A DNA stretch of 64,000 nucleotides. It comes from Camillea tinctor (Eukaryota; Ascomycota; Sordariomycetes; Xylariales; Xylariaceae). The notes beneath the pieces are model-generated. The model saw only the letters and a list, made by a program, of their open reading frames with translations, made no database searches and was not told where the DNA came from. The stretch covers positions 245,410 through 309,409 of the forward strand of contig MU394101.1 of the NCBI GenBank assembly GCA_022578605.1, written 5' to 3'. The position numbers and the translations under genes are program-made. This document shows, one piece after another, positions 57,613-64,000 of the stretch (position 1 is its first letter; each line of letters begins with the position of its first letter).

Positions 57613-58155
57613 ATGGCCTCGCAAGATCAAAACGTTACTCCCCCTAATCCTAACCAGCAGATCGTGGTCTCTTGGATGATCAACGACCCTAAGAATGGGT
57701 TCCAGGAACACACTCTACCCTCAGCAGGCGGTCCCCCGAAGTTCGTCAGCATATCTAAGAGTGACATGCAAAAACATCCCGAACTGCGCAAAGCTCTAAG
57801 TGAGGATCTTTTACGGACAGCAAGCATAGATCGTCAGGTACGCCGTATTTGTAATCAATTAATATAAGGAACTGCTTACACAAGAGCATAGGGCCTCATC
57901 TATGTACCCATAAGTGAATCCACAGGCAAGGAGAAGCCCAAGGTTATCCAGGTGCCATTCATCAATGTTCAAGCCCAGATCGGCCACCAGGGTGATCGCC
58001 ATACGTTTTCGCATGTAAATGTGGTGGCGGACAAGCGGGTCGGAGTACAGCTGATCAGGGATGCAATGAATGAGTCTATGAAAGTGGCAGAGAGTCGATG
58101 GATTGTAGAGACGTCGCCGGGAAGGTATCAAATTCAAGCTAATAGACCACAATAA
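57613..58155 (+). CDS. Small hypothetical protein, 162 aa
   Basis: I do not recognise this gene. Exons 57613-57837 and 57892-58155 are joined by a 54-nt intron (GTACGC...CATAG) and give a compact soluble-looking protein with no signal peptide or TM segment. It has an N-terminal Pro/Gln-rich tail, a central part with VSWMINDPKNGF and KSDMQKHPELRKAL, and a C-terminal part with mixed beta/alpha character (VIQVPFINVQAQIGHQGD, WIVETSPGRYQI). The intact frame across the intron, the TATA box and the normal codon pattern support a real gene. It is the third co-oriented gene after the two large helical proteins, so a functional link is possible but unproven. Confidence 0.72.
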
Positions 58156-58765
58156 GTAGATTGGGCATGAGGAGCTGAAGATCTGAATAGTTAAACAGCC
58201 CAGAAAACAGAACAAGGAGCTGTTTAAAAGGAAATAAGCCATCCTACTCTGCGTGGTTACGTAGGTAGCTTATTTTTTCTCACCATAACAATAGTTCTTT
58301 TATATAATGAATCTAAGAGGTAATGTATCTCTTAATCAAATGTGACATAAGGATTTTACCGGTTTATTTTTAGTTTAAAATATTATAAATCAAAGACTGG
58401 CACTGGCGACTAGCGAAACTTCTCGCTGTCTAGCGAGGTGTAGTCTTGGTGCTTTTATGATATCCAACGATAAACTATATTCATGGCGGCGAAGATGGTA
58501 GCTTAGTTCTCACTCAAGCAGGACTCGAATCTAGGTCAAAGGCATCGGAGGGAGGTCGTAAGATGAAAGATCACATGCTAGTAAAGTTAGAACCTTTCAA
58601 TACAGCAGCGGCCTGTGGCGTGTTTTGTTTCTGATATGAAAGCTACTTGGTGGCTGAAGTTGGTCTTCACCATATATCTATGATGCTTTTACGAGAGCTG
58701 TCATCCGCCAATATGAAACCCCGTCAACGAGAAGCGTCGGTCAGAACATACATTGTGTTGACCTT
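58156..58765. other. Intergenic / decayed upstream part of CorA-like locus
   Basis: I could not recover an N-terminal part of the following CorA-like fragment here. No other gene is seen. Confidence 0.4.
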
Positions 58766-59449
58766 GTGTTGTCGTGCCTGGACCGTCTAGAACTTAAGGA
58801 GCTGCTTTATCATTGGGACGCTAACTTCCCAGTCGATCATACGACTGAGAGCCTTACGCTCGGGGGGCTTTCATTCTATCCTCTCCGGATTATTTCGGGA
58901 GAATGGATGAATTACTTAGCTGTGATGGGCTTTTCTATCAGGGAATATGACATACCACAATCAAGTGGGCAAGACTTCCACCAAGTCCTAGACAGAATTA
59001 ACTGACCCCTTAAAATTATATCCTCCTGGCCGCGCCGCGTAGCATCCTCTACAACAAGTCTAAACAAAGTTATTGTTTTCATCAAACGACATAGTCAAGT
59101 TGGGGGGTTATCTGATTATTCGACAGACTTAATGGAGGACTACGAGTACCTCCTTTCAAGTCTTACAGAACACGGGAAGCTGCTTCAAGATACGATCCCA
59201 CTTGTTGCAACTCACCTCCAACTAGCAGAGAATTGCCGTGTCCTTGCAGAGACGAAATGGACATCCAAGCTTACAGTGTTGGCGTTGTTTTTTGTACCGC
59301 TTAGCTTTGTGTCCGGACTCTTCAGTATGAACGAAGCCTTCGGCCCAGGTGGACCACAGTTCTGGGTGTATTTTACTGTAGCTCTTCCGGTCCTTGCTAT
59401 TGTCCTCATCTTGTCAAGGATTCCTCTTGATTCGCCTATCCGATGGTAA
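58766..59449 (+). pseudogene. CorA-like Mg2+ transporter, truncated and with in-frame stop
   Basis: One frame runs from 58766 to 59449 except for a TGA at 59003-59005. Across the stop the frame stays aligned (SSWPRRVASSTTSLNKVIVF follows). The C-terminal half resembles fungal CorA-type transporters: a long helix, then KLTVLALFFVPLSFVSGLFS, the MNEAFGPGGPQFWVYF loop in place of the canonical GMN loop, and a second TM helix ending IPLDSPIRW. The N-terminal cytosolic domain is absent and no start codon is convincing. It lies within 1 kb of the AT-rich block, so decay by mutation is plausible. Confidence 0.72.
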
Positions 59450-60240
59450 TATATCTCTTCTACTCAACCCCCATGCTTTCTTACCAGGAATTAAGTCATT
59501 AACCTAACCGCAGGTGTGTGGCATTATTAGGGAGTCGAGCCTGGATCTAACGTTCATAGGCAGTTTGGATCGAGGAAGAATTACGTGCAACAACTTACTT
59601 CATGGACCGCATGTGGCATGAGAGACCCCCTTTCTAGACTCAAAACATCTAATCTTAAGGATTTTTAAACTATTAAGCATCATTTATATGTACAACACTA
59701 TTGTAATGTTGCAGTGCCATATAAATAAGTTAATTGTCAGAGGACAATTAGCATTTGCTTTTGTCCGTGTCAGATTATCTAAGTTTTTGCTAGGATTTTC
59801 GGGACAGCTATTTCGTAGGCGGAAGGGTTAGGGTTAGATGGTATACTGAACTTACCTAATATAACTTATTTGATGATGACGATTGTCTTCACGTGAATAT
59901 GGCAACCATGCAGGTTTTTTTTCTATTAAATGCCAACATTCATTGCATCTATATAGTTATTTGACCTAGAGGCTCACCTGTTATAACATACTGTCGTACG
60001 AAGATAGATATTACATACCGAGTCCATTTTTATAGATGGCTAAAGCTCTGTGTAGCTCTCAGCTATCGGGTTTTCAGATTTCCACGTAACCTTTAAGTGA
60101 GAAGAAGTGGCACTATGAGGCAGGCATCTACTGTTAAATAGGTAAGAAATCGTAAAGATGTAACGAGCCCTCCTTAGGACAGGTAGGTCACGTGCTGGTC
60201 TTGACTTTATAAGATAGTGAGGCAAGGTTGGTTTAGTATT
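59450..60240. other. Intergenic transition toward AT-rich block
   Basis: No gene is seen. A short GGGTTAGGGTTAG stretch (59825-59837) matches two fungal telomere-type units but is too short to mean more. AT content rises toward the right end. Confidence 0.5.
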
Positions 60241-63200
60241 TTACGTTGTGCTCGTTAAAAGGATTTACGAGACTTTTACTATAATTTTAAAAAGTAAATA
60301 AAGCTTTAAATTAATAGTTAAAAAATAAGTAATTATAAGAAAATTATAGCTAACTTATATATACTTTTTTGTATAGTTAGCATAAAGGCATAATACATAA
60401 TTTTAAAAAACGTTAGTTATGCTAATTACGTTAACGATAATTATATTTTTATACTAAAAATAATTAATGCTAATTGCATATTAAAATAATAATTGTTTTG
60501 TTTTTAATAACTTTATTTAAAATAATAAGTTATAATATTATTTTTTTTTTTAAATTTTTGTTTTAAAAATTAATTTTTTTTATTTTATACTTTTTTATTA
60601 TGTTTTTTAAAATTACTTTAATAAAAACAAAACAATTAAAAAAATTAGTTAAATAAATTAAAAAAATTAAATATTTAAACAATATGCTTTATAGTTTTTA
60701 TTTAAATAATAATTTAAAATATATTATATTTAAGTTAGTTTATTTATATAAATGTAATAAATATATACATTAAGCACGCGTATATAAAAGTATTTTTTTA
60801 AATGCTTTAAATTATTTAAAATAATATAAAAATAAGTTTTTTACTAATAAGCTTTAAATAAAAAGTAATTATTTTAAAAAATAATAAAAGTTAAATTATT
60901 TACGTAATAAAGCTTAAAAAGTAGCTTTTTACGTTTAATAAGCTAAAATTAAAATGTTAAAAGCTTTAAATCGTTTATTTTATTTGCGTTATTAACGTAA
61001 TTTAATAAAAAAAAAGATTTAAAATTAATTATATTTAATTTAAAAAATATAAATAAATTAAAAAAGTTAAAAAAGTTAAAGTATAAATATAAAGTTATAA
61101 AAGCGCTTTAAAATAATTTTATTATTAAAGCATTTTTTTTTAATATTATTTAATTAAATTAATTTATTTTTTAAAATAATGCAGTTTTAAATAATTTAAA
61201 TTTTACTAATAAAACTTAATAAGTTTTTATTTTAAATTTATTAAGTTTTTAACTAGTTTTTATAAGTTATTTTTTAATAAGTAATTTTTTTATTTAATTA
61301 AATATTATAGCTAATTTTTTACTTTTTTTAAATTTAAAATTTTTTTAATATTATATATATTATTATTTTTTTTAAATTAAATCTTTTTTTTATTTTAATA
61401 TTAATAAATATTAATTTTAAAAGTAATATATAAAATATTAAATATATTTTAATTTTTTTTAATAGTTTTAATTAATAATTAATGCTTAATAATACTTTTT
61501 TAATTTTATATAAGCTTAATTTTTTAAAGTTTAATTTTTTATTAAGTTTTATTATATAAATTTATAATGTTTTTATAGTTACGTTTTATTATTATTATAA
61601 TAAATATATTTTATTTTTTTTTTAAAAAATTAGTTTTTTAATTTTTTTTTAATTATAATAATAAATTATTTTTTATTATAAAAATATAAGTTTTTTTTTA
61701 AGTTAACTTTATATTATTTATATTTTTATGCTAATTATTTTTGCTTTTAATATAATATAATTAATTTATAGCGTTTTATTTTTTATTAATGTAAGTTTTT
61801 ATATAATTGCATTAAGTTTATATATTACTTTATGTAATATTATGTTTATATTTTTATTTATTAATATGTTATATGCTAATTATGCTATAAATAAAAGTTT
61901 TATTTAATTATTTTGTTAATAATTAATATATATGCATAAATATTATTTTAAAAATTAATTAAATTATTTTATTTATTTATTAAATTAAAAATAATACGTT
62001 ATTAACATTTTTTGCTTTATTTTTAGCTTTTTTATTAAAGTTATTTAAAATTTTAAAGTAAATAATTTATTTTTATTAAAAATAATTTTTTTTAATAATT
62101 TATATTTATTAATATATTTTTTTAAAAATGTAAATATTAATTGTTTTATTGTAATAACTTTATTAAAAACTATAAAGTAAGCATATTTTATTAATTTATT
62201 AATAATAATTTATATGCTGTTATATTTAATTTTAATTATTAAATTTTTTAATTTTAATAGTTTAATAATAAAGTTTTAAGCTATTATTTGCTATATAATA
62301 TTAAAAATTTAAATTAATTATAATAGTTTATAAAGTTTATGTTTTATTACTTTAACTTTATTGTATTTATTGCAATTTTTTATTACTTATTTTATTATTT
62401 ATTTGTTTTTAAAAAAGTTATATTTATTTATAATTTTTTTATATGTTTAAGCTATTTTTTAATATTTATGCAATAAGTAACAATGCATTTTTTTTATAAA
62501 TTATTACTATAATTTTTCGAAAATATATATATTTTTTTTAATATTTTAATGTTTTTTTTTTAATTTTTTTTGTTTTAAGTTTATTTATTTTTTATTTGTT
62601 ATAATAAGCTTAAAACTTATTAATTATGCTTTTTTAATTTAAAAAAATTTTAGTTAATGTTATTATATTATTATTATTATTTTTAAGTATTTAAATGTTT
62701 TTTTGTTTAATTTTAAAATTATAATTTTTTTTTATTAAAAATATTAACTTAAATATTTTTTTTTTAATATAATAAATTTTAAAGTTAAATTATAAAAAAA
62801 AGTTTATTTATTTTTTATACTTAGTTAATATCTTTTATTTATTAATAAAATAAGTAAGGTTTTTATAGTTAAAAAATATATTAAAAAGTTTTTTAGTTTT
62901 ATTAAACTATAGTTTTTATTTTTTTAAAGCTTAAATTATTATTAATAATTTCTTATTATATATTTTATAGTTTAATTTTATATTATAAAAAGCTTAAAAT
63001 ATAAACGCAATAAAGTGCTATTTTTTATTTTTTTTTAATTGTTTTAATATTGCTTTATATATAACATTAAATACATTAAGCTTAATTTATTTCTTTTTAT
63101 TTTCGTTAAGTAATTTATAAACTAAATTATTAAATATTTATTTTTTTAATTTTTAAAATGCTTATTTAACTTTTTTATTAAACATAAAATCTTTTATTTT

Positions 63201-64000
63201 TATTTTAAATAATATTAACTTTATTAAAAGTCTAACAATTTTTTTAAAGCTTAATATTAACGTTCTAACGTAATTATAAAACTTATAAAAAGTATAAACG
63301 TTTATTATAAACTTTAGTTTTAGCTATTTTTTAATTACTACTATTTTTCTTTTTTAAATTTATATTTTTTTATATTTAATATTAAAGCTTAAATAGTTTA
63401 GTTTTTATTTATGCTATTTGTTTTTAATTAAATATATTAATAAGTTAGCTTTTTTAAGTTTTTTTAATATTAGTAATACGTGTTTTTTATATTTTTTTTC
63501 CTTTTTTAAATAAATAAAAATATTATTTAAATATATAAAAACAAACTTATTTAAATATTTTTAAAAAATTGTTATAATTATATGTTAAAATATAATTAAA
63601 GCATTAATAAGTTTAAAAAGCATAACCTTATACTTATAATGTTTATATATAATGCAAAAAGCTATATAAAGTTTATATTTTTTAACTATGTAAATTATAT
63701 AATAACTATTTTTAAAGTTTAATGTAATAAAAATACGAGCTTTATTAATTTATTTTTACATTAATTTAATTAATAGCAAAAAGTATTTATTTTTTTTAAT
63801 AATGTTATTAAAGTATTAGTAATTAATAACTTTTTATTAAACTAAATTGCTATTTTTATTAATTTGTTATTTTTTATCTTTATTTATTTTTAAAACTATA
63901 ATTACTAAATATTTTAAAAAAGCTTTAAATTTTTATATATAGCTTTTTTTTAAGTTTTATTAAATACTTTTTTATAACGCTTTTTATTTTTTTTAATTTA
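60241..64000. repeat. Very AT-rich, gene-free block, RIP-like
   Basis: Base composition changes sharply near 60240 and the remaining 3.76 kb is almost only A and T, with long homopolymers and no open frame of useful length. Residual C is mostly in CG and CT contexts, with GG/CC and CA scarce, as expected after C-to-T mutation at CpA. This is typical of transposon sequence destroyed by repeat-induced point mutation. The original element cannot be identified. The block runs off the window. Confidence 0.85.

Noticed and set aside
58510..58545. tRNA-like T-arm on the minus strand (GATTCGAGTCC)
   Set aside because: The T-stem does not pair properly and no matching acceptor stem, D-arm or anticodon arm lies at the right distance.
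59825..59837. Telomere-type repeats GGGTTAGGGTTAG
   Set aside because: Only about two units are present, within reach of chance in AT-rich DNA, and there is no array. It does not show a chromosome end.
1..64000. CRISPR arrays, rRNA genes or bacterial operons
   Set aside because: No regularly spaced repeats or rRNA-like sequence were seen, and gene structure is clearly fungal with spliceosomal introns.

Overview
The window is nuclear DNA of a filamentous ascomycete (Pezizomycotina, most likely a Sordariomycete). Genes carry many short introns (about 50-70 nt with GT...CTAAC-like...AG signals). Families include a class I hydrophobin, Pth11-type membrane proteins, an A-T-TE NRPS-like synthetase and fungal COMT-like O-methyltransferases. 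The last 3.7 kb is a very AT-rich, gene-free block of the kind left by repeat-induced point mutation (RIP). I rebuilt exon structures by hand from splice signals, reading-frame continuity and family conservation. No similarity search or RNA data was available.

Region 1 (about 1-19 kb) is ordinary genome: hydrophobin, membrane-anchored M19 dipeptidase, an ACS-family MFS permease, a class 3 lipase, an FHIP/RAI16-like endosome-dynein adaptor and a YAT-family amino acid permease. The MFS permease intron contains a 10-N gap whose two sides are near-duplicates of one another, so part of it is an assembly artefact.

Region 2 (about 21-48 kb) looks like a secondary-metabolite cluster. Its core is an ACC-synthase-like aminotransferase beside a 980-aa A-T-TE synthetase. 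By family precedent this pair would make an aryl-pyruvate and dimerise it (terphenylquinone, furanone, butyrolactone or aspulvinone type). Around the core are three O-methyltransferase loci plus a fourth relic, two P450s, a 14-TM-type MFS exporter and a Pth11-like receptor. Several members are broken or altered: OMT-1 has an in-frame TAA, OMT-3 has lost the catalytic His (LHNW to LRNW), an OMT relic keeps only two exons, and a Pth11 5' half abuts an NmrA-like 3' half. Repeats bracket the modules. Two 122-123 bp solo LTRs with perfect 5-bp target duplications flank the aminotransferase/synthetase pair. A second, about 200-bp direct repeat flanks the P450-2/MFS/Pth11 block. The picture is a cluster being rearranged and partly decaying.

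Region 3 (about 51-58 kb) holds three co-oriented genes of no family I recognise. Two encode long helical, coiled-coil-rich proteins with a hydrophobic segment in the middle, an architecture reminiscent of alpha-helical pore-forming proteins. The third is a 162-aa protein. This is the best candidate here for an undescribed system. A decayed CorA-like transporter fragment follows, and then the AT-rich block (about 60.24-64 kb).
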